Notes: generated by a model from the sequence alone, not told the origin. DNA of 64,000 nt from Pseudoduganella ginsengisoli (GCF_009720865.1 NZ_WNLA01000007.1:1-64000); one strand, 5' to 3'. Positions 39,494-48,744 are shown, counted from the first letter of the stretch. Program-made: numbers and translations.

Positions 39494-40296
39494 CGTCCAC
39501 CTCCAATGCACAGCACATCTGCCCAGCCATGCAGTCCCGGCGCGCCGGGAATATCCAGTCCAGCCACACGCAATAAACCCAGCACGCCGAATGCCATCAC
39601 CACAACGCCGCATGCGATGCGCACGGCACGCTGCTGCAGGAAGCGGCGCAATGCCATGCCCGCCATGCCGGCGGCAAACAGCAAGGGCGCCGTACCCAGG
39701 CCGAACGCCAGCATGATGCGGGCGCCATTCATGCCATCGCCACTCAGCATGGCCGTCACCAGCATGCTGTACACGAGGCCGCAGGGCAGCCAGCCCCACA
39801 GCGCACCAGCGGCCAGTGCTTTGGCGGCAGTATCCATCGGCAGCAAAGGCGCCAGCAGTGGCTGGACGTGCCGCCACACGTGCTGGCCGGCCCGTTCGGC
39901 ATGCGCCAATCCATGCCACGCATTCATCAGGTACAGGCCCGCCGCCAGCAGCATCAAATTGGCCAGCGCCAGCGCTGCTTTTTGCAGCGGCGCGGCGGCC
40001 GCCAACCCCAGCACGCCTTCCGATAAACCGCCTGCAATGGCGCCCGCCACCACATAGCTGGCGATGCGGCCGGCGTTGAAGGTGGCGATGCGCAGCAAGC
40101 GGGGCAAAACTACGATGGGTGAAACGGCTGCCGCCGCGGCTGCGCCACGCGCGTGGAATACCACGGGCGCCGCGCCATCATTGGCTGTTGGCCGCGCTGC
40201 CGCCGCGCCCCCCAGCATGGCGGCGATCCCGCCGCACATCCCCACGCAATGAACGCTTGCGGCCAGGCCGGCGGCAAAGAAGGGCAGCAAGTTCAT
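39490..40296 (-). CDS. SafE-type membrane protein (TauE/SafE or DsbD-like family)
   Basis: 268 residues with six to seven membrane helices. It begins NLLPFFAAGLAASVHCVGMCGGI; the Cys pair in HCVGMCGG is typical of the sulfite exporter TauE/SafE-annotated proteins found in cbb3 clusters. A second conserved block is GALWGWLPCGLVYSML. The real substrate in this family is unclear; copper or thiol handling is suggested by context. It lies 12 bases after hemN and overlaps ccoI by 4 bases. Confidence 0.88.
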   Translation of the reverse strand: MNLLPFFAAGLAASVHCVGMCGGIAAMLGGAAAARPTANDGAAPVVFHARGAAAAAAVSPIVVLPRLLRIATFNAGRIASYVVAGAIAGGLSEGVLGLAAAAPLQKAALALANLMLLAAGLYLMNAWHGLAHAERAGQHVWRHVQPLLAPLLPMDTAAKALAAGALWGWLPCGLVYSMLVTAMLSGDGMNGARIMLAFGLGTAPLLFAAGMAGMALRRFLQQRAVRIACGVVVMAFGVLGLLRVAGLDIPGAPGLHGWADVLCIGGGR

Positions 40297-40308
40297 GGCG
40301 CGGGCCGT

Positions 40309-41739
40309 TCAAATTGTTTTGGAAAACCGCAGCGGCTGTACGGATGCGGTTTCCTGCGCGGGGCGCGGCATGCCCAGGTAGCGGTCAAACACCATGCAGA
40401 TATTGCGGATCAGCAGGCGTCCTTTCAGCGTAACGGACAACCAGGCGCCGTCGTACGAAACCAGGCCATCGTCTTCCAATGCTTTCAGCTCAGCCAACTC
40501 TTTGGCGAAGTACTGGTTGAAGCGGATCGGGTACGCCTGTTCCAGCGACGCTACGGCCAGTTCAAAGTTGCACATCAATTGCTGGATGATGTGGCGGCGC
40601 AGCAGGTCGTCGGCATTCAGGCGAAAGCCGCGCGCCACGGGCAGGCGGCCCAGTTCCAGCTGTTCGTAATACGCGTCGAGCGTCTTTTCATTCTGGCTGT
40701 ACGTATTGCCGACCGAACTGATGGCCGATACGCCCAGCGCCACCAGGTCCGCATCCGCATGCGTCGAATATCCCTGGAAGTTGCGGTGCAGGCGGCCCTG
40801 GCGCTGCGCCACGGCGAGGTCGTCATCCGGCTTGGCAAAATGGTCCATGCCGATGTACACGTAGCCGGCCTGCGTCAGCAACGCGATGCACAGCGCCAGC
40901 ATATCGAGCTTGGTGTTCGGCGATGGCAAATCGTCTTCGCTGATGCGGCGCTGCGGCTTGAACAAGTGCGGCATGTGCGCATAGTTGTACAGCGAAATGC
41001 GGTCCGGGCTGGCGGCAATCACCTTGGCCATGGTTTGCTTCATGCTGTCCAGGGTTTGCTTCGGCAAGCCGTAAATCAGGTCGATGCTGATGGAGCGGAA
41101 GCCGGCGCCGCGCGCCGCCTGCATGACTGCCAGTGTTTCCTGCTCGGGCTGGATGCGGTTGACGGCTTGCTGCACGTCCGGATCGAAATCCTGCACGCCC
41201 AGGCTAAGGCGGTTGAAGCCCTGCTTGCGCAGTGTGTGCACGCGTTCCGGCGACACGGTGCGCGGATCGATTTCAATCGAATATTCACCCGCATGATCGG
41301 GCGCGAATGCGAAGTGACGGCGCAAGTGCGCCATCAATTCATCCATCTGGCGGTCGCTCAGGTACGTCGGCGTACCGCCGCCAAAGTGCAGCTGGTCGAC
41401 CTGGTGCATGCCGGAAAACAGCTTGCCCTGCATTTCAATTTCCTGCTTCAGGTACGACAGGTACACGGCCGCCTTGCTGCGGTCGCGCGTGATGATCTTG
41501 TTGCAGCCGCAGTAGTAGCAAATGGATTCGCAAAATGGAATGTGCACGTACAGCGACAGCGGTCCCCGTGGGCCGCTCATCTTGATGGCGGCCAGCGCTT
41601 CCAGGAAGTCGCCATAGCGGAAATCAGCGGTAAAGCGGTCGGCCGTCGGGTACGACGTATAGCGCGGGCCGGAAGTGCTGAGGCGCTCGATGGTGCTGGC
41701 GTCGAATTGCACAGGGAAGTCAGGGGTGATGGTATTCAT
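40309..41739 (-). CDS. hemN: oxygen-independent coproporphyrinogen III oxidase
   Basis: 476 residues of a radical-SAM enzyme. The cluster motif is in VHIPFCESICYYCGCNK, preceded by GPRYTSYPTADRF. LHFGGGTPTYLSD, SIEIDPRT, RLSLGVQDFD and QEHDLRR-like segments follow. It converts coproporphyrinogen III to protoporphyrinogen IX without O2, supplying haem for the cbb3 oxidase under low oxygen. It begins 12 bases after the Aer-like receptor gene and so shares its FNR-controlled promoter. Confidence 0.97.
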   Translation of the reverse strand: MNTITPDFPVQFDASTIERLSTSGPRYTSYPTADRFTADFRYGDFLEALAAIKMSGPRGPLSLYVHIPFCESICYYCGCNKIITRDRSKAAVYLSYLKQEIEMQGKLFSGMHQVDQLHFGGGTPTYLSDRQMDELMAHLRRHFAFAPDHAGEYSIEIDPRTVSPERVHTLRKQGFNRLSLGVQDFDPDVQQAVNRIQPEQETLAVMQAARGAGFRSISIDLIYGLPKQTLDSMKQTMAKVIAASPDRISLYNYAHMPHLFKPQRRISEDDLPSPNTKLDMLALCIALLTQAGYVYIGMDHFAKPDDDLAVAQRQGRLHRNFQGYSTHADADLVALGVSAISSVGNTYSQNEKTLDAYYEQLELGRLPVARGFRLNADDLLRRHIIQQLMCNFELAVASLEQAYPIRFNQYFAKELAELKALEDDGLVSYDGAWLSVTLKGRLLIRNICMVFDRYLGMPRPAQETASVQPLRFSKTI

Positions 41740-41751
41740 GTCAGTACTGCC

Positions 41752-43410
41752 TCAAGCTGCCAGCCGTTTTACGCCGGCGGTATCAGGTGCTGCCGCGCTG
41801 CGGATAGGACGCACGGCGGCTGGAGTAGCCGGTAAAGCGGTCCGGCCAAACTTGAACAGGCTGACGGCCTGCTTCAAGCCGCCCGCTTCATTGGCCAGGC
41901 TGGCGGCGGCCGCTGCTGCTTCTTCGACCAGCGCGGCATTTTGCTGCGTCACCTGGTCCATATGGGCAATGGCCTGGTTGACCTGGTCAACGCCGATGCT
42001 TTGTTCGCGCGACGCTACGGAGATTTCACGCATGATGGCCGTCACTTGCTGCACGGCGCCGACCACTTGTTCCATCGTGTCGCCGGCGCGGTTGGCACGC
42101 TCCATGCCCATGCTGACTTTGCTGACAGACACGTTGATCAATTGCTTGATGTCTTTTGCCGCCATCGACGAACGCTGCGCCAGGTTGCGCACTTCGCCTG
42201 CCACCACGGCAAAACCGCGGCCCTGTTCACCGGCACGGGCGGCTTCCACGGCGGCATTGAGCGCCAGGATGTTGGTCTGGAACGCGATGCCTTCGATCAG
42301 GCCAATGATGTCGACAATTTTCTTCGACGAGGCATTGATTTCATCCATCGTCGCAATGACTTCAGACACAATCTGGCCGCCTTCCACTGCCACTTCCGAT
42401 GCGGCCACCGCGAGGTCATTGGCTTGCGCGGAATTTTCCGCGTTTTGTTTGACGGTGGACGAGAATTCATCGATGCTCGATGCGGTTTCTTCCAGGCTGG
42501 CCGCCTGTGATTCCGTCCGGCCCGACAAGTCGGCATTGCCGGCCGCGATCTGGCGCGTCGCCACGGCCATGGTTTCCACATTGACGCGCACGTCGCGGAT
42601 GGTGGCAATCAAATTGCTGTTCATTTGCTGCAGCGCGCGCAACAGCTGGCCCACTTCATCGGTGGCATCCGTATCGAACGAACCGGACAAGTCGCCGGCG
42701 GCAATCGAACGGGCGCCTTCCAGCGCGCGGCCCAGCGGTTGCAGCACGCTGGTGCGCAATGTGTACCACAGGAAGACATTGACCAGCAGGCCGATGAAGG
42801 TGGCGCCAAAGATGGTGTAGCGGATCAAATCAGAAGCGCCGTCGCCGAACAGGCTGGCAATGCACACCAGCGCCAGCAGCACGTTGACGCCGCTGGTGGC
42901 AGCCCAGATGCGCATGGCCAGCGACATATGGCTGAGGCGCGACAACACGTTGCCAATGCCCAGGTGGATCACTTGGCCATTGCGGATCGCCACGCGCTTG
43001 TCGCCCGCGCGGATCAACTGGTAAGCGGCTTGCGCGGCAGCGATCTGGTCGCGGTCCGCCTTGGTGCGCACGGACATATAGCCCAGCGTGCGGCCGGCTT
43101 CCTTGATGGGCGTGATATTGGCTTTAACCCAGTAAAAATCGCCGTTTTTGCAGCGGTTTTTTACCAGTCCCGTCCATGGGGTGCCTTCCCTGATCGAATG
43201 CCACAGGTCGGCAAACGCTTCCGGCGGCATGTCCGGGTGGCGCAAGATATTTTGCGGCGAGCCGATCAGTTCTTCTTCGGAAAAGCCGCTGACTTGCACG
43301 AAATACGGGTTCACATACGTGATGTTGCCATTCAGATCAGTCTTGGAAACAATCGCCTGATCGGCCGACAATTCGACTTCGCGGTTGGTAACGGGTAAAT
43401 TCGTGCGCAT
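41752..43410 (-). CDS. Aer-like methyl-accepting chemotaxis protein with an N-terminal PAS domain
   Basis: 552 residues. An N-terminal PAS domain (about 15-125: DLNGNITYVNPYFVQVSGFS, NILRHPDMPPEAFADLW, WTGLVKNRCKNGDFYWV) matches the FAD-binding PAS of Aer aerotaxis receptors. Two membrane segments (about 155-210), a HAMP-like region and the signalling coiled coil with [21 protein letters not shown] follow. There is no periplasmic sensor. The ATG at 43410 has GGAGG upstream. It should report redox or oxygen state to the flagellar motor. An FNR-type box lies at 43488-43501, and hemN follows after 12 bases. Confidence 0.94.
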   Translation of the reverse strand: MRTNLPVTNREVELSADQAIVSKTDLNGNITYVNPYFVQVSGFSEEELIGSPQNILRHPDMPPEAFADLWHSIREGTPWTGLVKNRCKNGDFYWVKANITPIKEAGRTLGYMSVRTKADRDQIAAAQAAYQLIRAGDKRVAIRNGQVIHLGIGNVLSRLSHMSLAMRIWAATSGVNVLLALVCIASLFGDGASDLIRYTIFGATFIGLLVNVFLWYTLRTSVLQPLGRALEGARSIAAGDLSGSFDTDATDEVGQLLRALQQMNSNLIATIRDVRVNVETMAVATRQIAAGNADLSGRTESQAASLEETASSIDEFSSTVKQNAENSAQANDLAVAASEVAVEGGQIVSEVIATMDEINASSKKIVDIIGLIEGIAFQTNILALNAAVEAARAGEQGRGFAVVAGEVRNLAQRSSMAAKDIKQLINVSVSKVSMGMERANRAGDTMEQVVGAVQQVTAIMREISVASREQSIGVDQVNQAIAHMDQVTQQNAALVEEAAAAAASLANEAGGLKQAVSLFKFGRTALPATPAAVRPIRSAAAPDTAGVKRLAA

Positions 43411-43487
43411 CGCGCCCTCCTGCAGTTGATATTCTTGCTCTATCACAAGTTATGCAGGCAGTTTACGTAGTTGGGCACGAAATTTTA

Positions 43488-43501
43488 TTGACGTAGATCA
43501 A
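43488..43501. promoter_or_regulatory. FNR/ANR-type box upstream of the Aer-like receptor
   Basis: TTGACGTAGATCAA matches the FNR consensus at 9 of 10 positions and differs from the distal ccoN box at only one base. It is 78-91 bases upstream of the Aer-like start and 23 bases upstream of the divergent TfoX-domain gene. Confidence 0.7.
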
Positions 43502-43523
43502 AATTCCAAAGGTTAGGAAGCGT

Positions 43524-43862
43524 ATGGGATCGCAGCAAGGAACAGTGGATTTCCTGGTAGACCAGTTCTCCGGGGCGGGCCCTGTGGATGCCCGCAAAAT
43601 GTTTGGCGAATATGCGATTTATTGCGATGGCAAGATGTTTGCGCTGGTTTGCGACGACCGGCTATTCGTCAAACCGGTTCCTGCCAGCAAGAACTACATG
43701 GGGGAGCCGGAACAGGCGCCGCCTTATCCACAGGCCAAGCCGTGGTATGTGGTGCCGGAAGACAAATGGGATGAGCGGGAGTGGCTGTGCGGGCTGGCGC
43801 GGGTCACGGCAGCCGCCTTGCCGCCGCCCGCGCCGAAGAAGCCAAAGAAAAAACCTGCGTGA
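43524..43862 (+). CDS. TfoX/Sxy N-terminal domain protein
   Basis: 112 residues matching the TfoX N-terminal domain: VDARKMFGEYAIYCDGKMFALVCDD and LFVKPVPASKNYM, then YVVPEDKWDEREWL. The tail is Pro/Lys-rich. Stand-alone proteins of this kind are common outside competence pathways, so a role in competence should not be assumed. It is divergent from the Aer-like receptor and its last base touches the end of the DUF808 gene. Confidence 0.9.
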   Translation: MGSQQGTVDFLVDQFSGAGPVDARKMFGEYAIYCDGKMFALVCDDRLFVKPVPASKNYMGEPEQAPPYPQAKPWYVVPEDKWDEREWLCGLARVTAAALPPPAPKKPKKKPA

Positions 43863-44810
43863 TTAGGCTTTGCGGCGGAACAGGTTGACGACTTTGCCGG
43901 CGGCGGTAACGACTGCCAGCACCAGGCCGCCCGCCACCAGGCCGCCAATCGCGTCCAATACCGGCGGCATGACGGCCGCCAGCGCCCGGCCAACGCCCGC
44001 GATGTCTGCGACCGCTTCCACCGCGTGATGGATCACGTCATGCGCGCCAGGGATGCCGTGCGTCAGGATGCCGCCGCCCACCATGAACATGGCCAGCGTC
44101 CCGGCCACGGACAAGAATTTCATCAATTTCGGTGCAGCCGCCAGCAGGAAGCGGCCCACGCCTTTGACGAAGCCGCCGGCGCCGGGCAGGCGCGCGAGAT
44201 ATAAACCCGCGTCATCCATCTTTACAATGGCGGCCACGATGCCATACACGCCCACCGTCATCAGGGCTGCGACCCCGGCCAGCACGGCTACTTGCTGCCC
44301 GAACGGCGCATCGGCCACGGTGCCGAGGGCAATTACGATGATTTCCGCCGACAGGATGAAGTCCGTGCGGATCGCTCCTTTGATCTTGTCTTTTTCCAGC
44401 GCCACCATGTCAACTTCGGGATTGGCCAATGCCGCCGACAATTCCGCATGGTGCTGTTCATCTTCTTCCCCGCTGTGCAGCAGTGGATGGGCGACTTTTT
44501 CAAACCCTTCGAAGCACAGGTAGGCGCCGCCCACCATCAGCAGCGGCGTCACCGACCACGGCGCGAATGCACTGATGGCCAGTGCGGCGGGCACGAGGAT
44601 CGCCTTGTTTTTCAGCGACCCGACGCCCACGGCCCACACCACGGGCAATTCCCGCTCCGCCTGCACGCCCGCCACTTGCTGCGCATTCAGCGCCAGGTCG
44701 TCGCCCAGCACACCGGCAGTTTTCTTGGCGGCGACTTTGCTCATGGCGGCAACGTCGTCGAGGATGGTCGTGATGTCGTCAATCAGCGCCAGCAGGCTCG
44801 ATCCGGCCAT
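43863..44810 (-). CDS. DUF808 family membrane protein (YedI-like)
   Basis: 315 residues from [19 protein letters not shown], the usual DUF808 start; an earlier ATG at 44858 adds an unrelated 16 residues. Several membrane helices are visible ([71 protein letters not shown]). Family-typical segments are [20 protein letters not shown] and [13 protein letters not shown]. Function unknown. It is convergent with the TfoX-domain gene. Confidence 0.92.
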   Translation of the reverse strand: MAGSSLLALIDDITTILDDVAAMSKVAAKKTAGVLGDDLALNAQQVAGVQAERELPVVWAVGVGSLKNKAILVPAALAISAFAPWSVTPLLMVGGAYLCFEGFEKVAHPLLHSGEEDEQHHAELSAALANPEVDMVALEKDKIKGAIRTDFILSAEIIVIALGTVADAPFGQQVAVLAGVAALMTVGVYGIVAAIVKMDDAGLYLARLPGAGGFVKGVGRFLLAAAPKLMKFLSVAGTLAMFMVGGGILTHGIPGAHDVIHHAVEAVADIAGVGRALAAVMPPVLDAIGGLVAGGLVLAVVTAAGKVVNLFRRKA

Positions 44811-44972
44811 ATCAGCAGCCCTCCGTACGCAAGATGGTCGTGAAGAGAGTGGCGGCAAGTGTCATGGCGTTAAAAATCAGATTAAATTGAACGGCAATCT
44901 TACCGCATAAGCAACACTGCACCCATAAACTACTGCGGATACAATGTTTGGATCTTTCCCTGGAGTACTGCC

Positions 44973-45614
44973 ATGACGTTCGCCACCTGGATCACGTTTG
45001 TTATTGCCGCCTGCATTATTGCCGTGTCGCCCGGCTCCGGCGCCGTGTTGTCGATGTCGCACGGGTTGTCGTATGGCGTGCGCAAGGCCAGCGGCACCAT
45101 CGTCGGGCTGCAGGCGGGCTTGCTGCTGGTGCTGGCCATTGCCGGTGCGGGCGTGGGATCGCTGCTGCTGGCGTCCGAAGTGGCGTTCAATGTGGTCAAG
45201 ACCGTGGGCGCGCTGTACCTGATCTGGCTGGGCTTTTCACAATGGCGCGCCAAAGGCGCGGCCGGACCGGGGGCGCAAGTGGTGCAGACCGAAGCGCCGT
45301 CGCTGCGCCGCCGCGTGCTGACAGGTTTCCTCACCAACGCCACCAATCCCAAGGGCATTATTTTCATGGTGGCCGTGCTGCCGCAATTCATTGCGCAAGA
45401 CCACCCGCTGCTGCCGCAACTGCTGATCCTGGCCGTGACCATGTGCACGATCGACTTGATGGTCATGCATGGCTATGCATTCCTGGCATCGTCGATGCAG
45501 CGCTTTTTCCGCGATGCCAAAGCCGTCAAGGCGCAAAACCGTGTGTTTGGCGGCTTGCTGATGGGAGTCGGCACGGCATTGTTCTTTGTCAAACGAAGCA
45601 GCGCGCACGCTTGA
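44973..45614 (+). CDS. LysE/RhtB-family amino acid exporter
   Basis: 213 residues with six predicted membrane helices. The N-terminal AACIIAVSPGSGAVLSMSHGLSYGVRKASGTIVGLQ contains the family SPGP-like loop. Further signatures are VGALYLIWLGFSQWRA and FLTNATNPKGIIFMVAVLPQFI. It exports amino acids or homoserine-lactone-like compounds across the inner membrane; the substrate is unknown. TGGAG precedes the start. Confidence 0.93.
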   Translation: MTFATWITFVIAACIIAVSPGSGAVLSMSHGLSYGVRKASGTIVGLQAGLLLVLAIAGAGVGSLLLASEVAFNVVKTVGALYLIWLGFSQWRAKGAAGPGAQVVQTEAPSLRRRVLTGFLTNATNPKGIIFMVAVLPQFIAQDHPLLPQLLILAVTMCTIDLMVMHGYAFLASSMQRFFRDAKAVKAQNRVFGGLLMGVGTALFFVKRSSAHA

Positions 45615-45715
45615 CGAAATTTGTAGCGTCCGATTGAAAAATTCTGTAACGGGGGTCGTCGTTACGCCCGATCACGCGTTTAATAGCATCATTCCCCTGC
45701 TCCCGGAGCGTTGTC

Positions 45716-47956
45716 ATGCACCGCAAAATCAAGCATTTAATCCTGTTGTCTGCGCTGGTGGCCGTCACGTCGCTGGCGATGGCCGACGACCCGCCGGCCC
45801 GTGTGGCGCGCGTGTCCGTGGTGGATGGCCAGGTCACGCTGCAGGAACCCGGTGGCGATGAAGCGGGCGGCAACCTGCTGAACTGGCCCGTGACGTCGGG
45901 TACCCGCATCACGGCGGCGCCCGGCGCGCGCACGGAATTCCGCGTCGGCTCGACGTCGATCCGGCTCGATGGCGACTCCAGCATGGAAGTCATGGAACTC
46001 GATGACAACGTGCTGCGCCTGCGCCTTGATTACGGCACGGCCAATGTGCGCATCCGCAATCCGGAACATTTGAGCGGCTTTGAATTGAGCACGCCACAGG
46101 GCCGCGTGACGATGTCCGAGCCAGGTTCGCTGCGCATCGATACGGAGCGCGCGCCCGACACCAGCGTCGTGACCATGCTGGCCGGCGCCGGCCGCGTGGA
46201 TGGCGCCGGCACGTCCATGAGCCTGCGCGCGGGCAAACGCATGGAAATTCGCGGCGACGACATCTTTACCGGCGTGGCCCAGCGCACACCGTTTGATGAC
46301 TGGGCGCAGGCGCGCGACCGGCGCGATGACAATTCGCAGTCGGCACGCTACGTCACAGCCGACATGACGGGCTATGAAGAGCTGGACCAGCACGGTACGT
46401 GGCGCGAAGATCCGGATTACGGCCCGCTGTGGGCGCCGCGCGGTGTCAGCGCGGAATGGGCGCCCTACCGCGACGGCCGCTGGACGTGGCTGGAACCGTG
46501 GGGCTGGACGTGGGTCGATGACGCGCCGTGGGGTTATGCGCCGTCGCACTATGGCCGCTGGGTGTTCGTGCAATCGCGCTGGTATTGGGCGCCGGGCCGC
46601 ACCGTCGTGCGTCCTGCGTGGGCGCCTGCACTGGTGGGCTGGGTGGGCGGCAACGGCTGGAACGTGACGTTCCGCGACCACCGGGCCGGCCCCGGTGTCG
46701 GCTGGTATCCGCTGACGCCGCGCGACCGCTATGTGCCGGCTTACCGCGTGTCGGTGGAGCATGAACGCCGCCTCGAATGGCAGCATGGGGGCAAGGTGCG
46801 CTGGAAAGAAGAACCGCGCAATGATGGGCGCCGCGATGGCGTGACCGTGCTGCCGCGCGAATACTTTGAACGCCGCAGCATCGTCAACGTGGGGCGTGAA
46901 CCGCGCATTGCACTGCCTGCCGCCGACGTGCGTAAAGCGCCATTGATTACCGCACCGCCGGTTGTGCCGCAACTGGAACACCGACCGGGCCGCGTGATTG
47001 AAACGCGCCGCGAATCGCGCGATGACTGGCGCGAACGGCATGATGGCCGTGACGGCCGTGACGGCCGTGACGGCCAGCGTGCGCCAATCGGCCAGCCTGT
47101 GCCGGGCAATACGCTGCAAGCGCAGCCGCAACGCATCATGCCGGGCGGTGCGCCTGTCGTGCAGCAGCCGGGTGGCGTGCAGGATGGCCGCCGCTTTGAG
47201 CGCGATGGCGAGCGCCGCGATGAGCGTGGCCGCATCAGCCAGCAGTTGCCAGTGCCGCCACAGCAGGGATTGCAGCCGCAACCGGGCCAATTGCCGCAGC
47301 AAAATGTTGAGCAGCAGCGGCAGGAGCGCCAGCGGCAGGAATATCAGCGCCAGGATGCCCTGCGCCAGGAACAGCAACGGCAAGACGCCCAGCGCCAGGA
47401 CATGCAGCGGCAAGACCAGCAGCGCCAGGAATTCCAGCGGCAGGAACGTGCGCGCCAGGATGGCCAGCGGCAGGAGACGCAACGCCAGGAACAGCAACGG
47501 CAGGAATTCCAGCGCCAAGAAGCGCAGCGGCAAGAGCAGCAGCGTCAGGAGGCGCAACGGCAGGATGCCCTGCGCCAGGAACAGCAGCGCCAGCAGGAAG
47601 CCCAGCGGCAGGAAGCGCAACGGCAAGAGCGCCAGCGCCAGGAATTCCAGCAACGGCAAGACCAACAGCGCCAGGATGCCCTGCGCCAGGATGCCCTGCG
47701 CCAGGAAATGCAGCAACGGCAGGCGCAGCAACAGCAAGAAGCTCAACGCCAGGACATGCAGCGCCAGGAACAGCAGCGCCGCGAACAGCGCGAAGCCATG
47801 CGCCTGGAACGCCAGCAGGCGCCGCAACAGCAGCCGCCCCAGCGCCAGGAAGCCCGTCCACAGCCGCAAAATGCGCCATCTGGCGACAACCGCCGTGGTC
47901 CGCGCGAAGAGAACAAGGAGAAAGAAGGCCGCAACCGCAAGAATCCGGAGCAATAG
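45716..47956 (+). CDS. secreted FecR/DUF6600 protein with a long Gln/Arg/Glu-rich repeat tail
   Basis: 746 residues. Signal peptide 1-24 (cleavage after LAMA). A FecR-type domain (about 28-175) has VSVVDGQVTLQEPGG, SGTRITAAPGARTEFRVGS and GTANVRIRNPEHLSGFEL. A DUF6600 region rich in Trp/Tyr (about 215-370: WAPYRDGRWTWLEPWGWTWV) follows, then a low-complexity tail from about residue 530 made of pentapeptides of the form xxRQ[E/D]. No anti-sigma membrane helix and no FecI partner are present, so this is not a classical FecR. Location is probably periplasmic. Function unknown. Confidence 0.88.
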   Translation: MHRKIKHLILLSALVAVTSLAMADDPPARVARVSVVDGQVTLQEPGGDEAGGNLLNWPVTSGTRITAAPGARTEFRVGSTSIRLDGDSSMEVMELDDNVLRLRLDYGTANVRIRNPEHLSGFELSTPQGRVTMSEPGSLRIDTERAPDTSVVTMLAGAGRVDGAGTSMSLRAGKRMEIRGDDIFTGVAQRTPFDDWAQARDRRDDNSQSARYVTADMTGYEELDQHGTWREDPDYGPLWAPRGVSAEWAPYRDGRWTWLEPWGWTWVDDAPWGYAPSHYGRWVFVQSRWYWAPGRTVVRPAWAPALVGWVGGNGWNVTFRDHRAGPGVGWYPLTPRDRYVPAYRVSVEHERRLEWQHGGKVRWKEEPRNDGRRDGVTVLPREYFERRSIVNVGREPRIALPAADVRKAPLITAPPVVPQLEHRPGRVIETRRESRDDWRERHDGRDGRDGRDGQRAPIGQPVPGNTLQAQPQRIMPGGAPVVQQPGGVQDGRRFERDGERRDERGRISQQLPVPPQQGLQPQPGQLPQQNVEQQRQERQRQEYQRQDALRQEQQRQDAQRQDMQRQDQQRQEFQRQERARQDGQRQETQRQEQQRQEFQRQEAQRQEQQRQEAQRQDALRQEQQRQQEAQRQEAQRQERQRQEFQQRQDQQRQDALRQDALRQEMQQRQAQQQQEAQRQDMQRQEQQRREQREAMRLERQQAPQQQPPQRQEARPQPQNAPSGDNRRGPREENKEKEGRNRKNPEQ
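47310..47840 (+). repeat. 15-base imperfect tandem repeat coding for xxRQ[E/D] pentapeptides
   Basis: More than 30 imperfect copies of a CAGCGNCAGGA-type unit with period 15 (sometimes 12 or 18) encode QRQEx or QRQDx. Units such as CGCCAGGATGCCCTG recur exactly, including a direct duplication at about 47668-47697. The array lies entirely within the DUF6600 gene and is likely prone to length change. Confidence 0.85.
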
Positions 47957-48124
47957 CAGCCAGTCTTGACGCGGCAGCAAGCTGCGGCCCAGCCCAGGAT
48001 TCTGCCGTTCATCCCCCAAATTCTGCAGTTCGTCCCACGGCGGTGGCCGGGCCAGGAGGAATTCCTTACAGTGGCGTCACGTGATCTTCACGCACTATTT
48101 TCCTCCCAATACAAAATAGTTTCT

Positions 48125-48153
48125 GCCAGCCCCTACCGGCTGGCATTTTTTTT
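48125..48153 (+). terminator. terminator downstream of the FecR/DUF6600 gene
   Basis: GCCAGCC (48125-48131) pairs with GGCTGGC (48138-48144), loop of 6, and eight T follow from 48146. It lies about 170 bases past the stop codon and just before the convergent CII-like gene. The 170 bases between show no gene. Confidence 0.85.
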
Positions 48154-48157
48154 CGCC

Positions 48158-48655
48158 TTAGCCATCCCCATCTTGCGTACCAGCCAGCAAGCGTATGCGG
48201 GCGCGCCACTCGCCCAGCGCCGACAGCGCCGCATTGAATTCGCGTTCAATCAAGTCCGCTTCAGCCGGGGTGATCTTGCCGTCCAACAAGGACTGCGATA
48301 CGGCTTCCGCCACGTCGCCCACCTGGCTCATGACACGGCAGACGGTTTGCGACAAGTCATCCTGTGCCACCTTTTCCGGTACTGGAACCACGAAAGCCGC
48401 CATACCATGCCGGACCAGCATGGCATGCAGGGGCATCAGCGCATCGGGAACGCCTGCTTTCTGGCACAGGTCGATAATGATCGATACTTCTTCAAACGAA
48501 GGGTAGTGGGAAGCGATGGTTGGTGACAATTTGTTACGTAAAACGTTCACCGAAATGCCCATGCATTGGGACAATGCTTCGATGCCGCCAGGATAGTTTC
48601 GCGCGACGGTATACAACGCGTCGTGCTGATTCATGTCAGAGTATTTGCGTGTCAT
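48158..48655 (-). CDS. phage-CII-like regulatory protein (CP76 family)
   Basis: 165 residues. It begins with an HTH region (DALYTVARNYPGGIEALSQCMGISVNVLRNKLSP), then FEEVSIIIDLCQKAGVPDALMPLHAMLVRHG, a pattern typical of the phage regulatory CII family. The C-terminal part is helical (SQVGDVAEAVSQSLLDGKITPAEADLIEREFNAAL). No other phage gene lies nearby, so it is probably a domesticated regulator. It is divergent from the secreted protein gene at 48745, with 89 bases between them. Confidence 0.85.
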   Translation of the reverse strand: MTRKYSDMNQHDALYTVARNYPGGIEALSQCMGISVNVLRNKLSPTIASHYPSFEEVSIIIDLCQKAGVPDALMPLHAMLVRHGMAAFVVPVPEKVAQDDLSQTVCRVMSQVGDVAEAVSQSLLDGKITPAEADLIEREFNAALSALGEWRARIRLLAGTQDGDG

Positions 48656-48744
48656 GGTGGTAAATCTGGCGTTTTTTTACCGATGCGTAAAAGTTTGCCA
48701 GCTATTATGCTGTTATTTAATCAACCTCAAGACGATCAGGATAC

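Noticed and set aside
36995-39919. A 974-codon version of ccoI
   Set aside because: The extra 142 residues overlap the SafE-like gene out of frame and are Arg/Ala-rich noise. The ATG at 39493 gives the normal CcoI N-terminus.
43524-43862. TfoX-domain protein as a competence regulator
   Set aside because: Only the N-terminal TfoX domain is present and no competence genes are nearby. Such short proteins are widespread without a known competence role.
45640-45700. ECF sigma promoter (TGTAAC and CGTC) in front of the FecR-like gene
   Set aside because: The two elements are only 6 bases apart, far below the usual spacer, and no FecI-type sigma gene is nearby.
47310-47840. Tandem repeat considered as a CRISPR array
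   Set aside because: The period is 15 bases without unique spacers, and the repeat is in frame within a protein gene.
45737-48019. A 760-codon frame antisense to the FecR/DUF6600 gene
   Set aside because: Its Leu/Ala/Phe-rich translation comes from reading the CAGCGCCAGGA-type repeat backwards. The plus strand has the signal peptide and known domains.
48158-48655. CII-like gene as evidence of a prophage
   Set aside because: No integrase, structural or lysis genes occur around it; neighbours are ordinary chromosomal genes.
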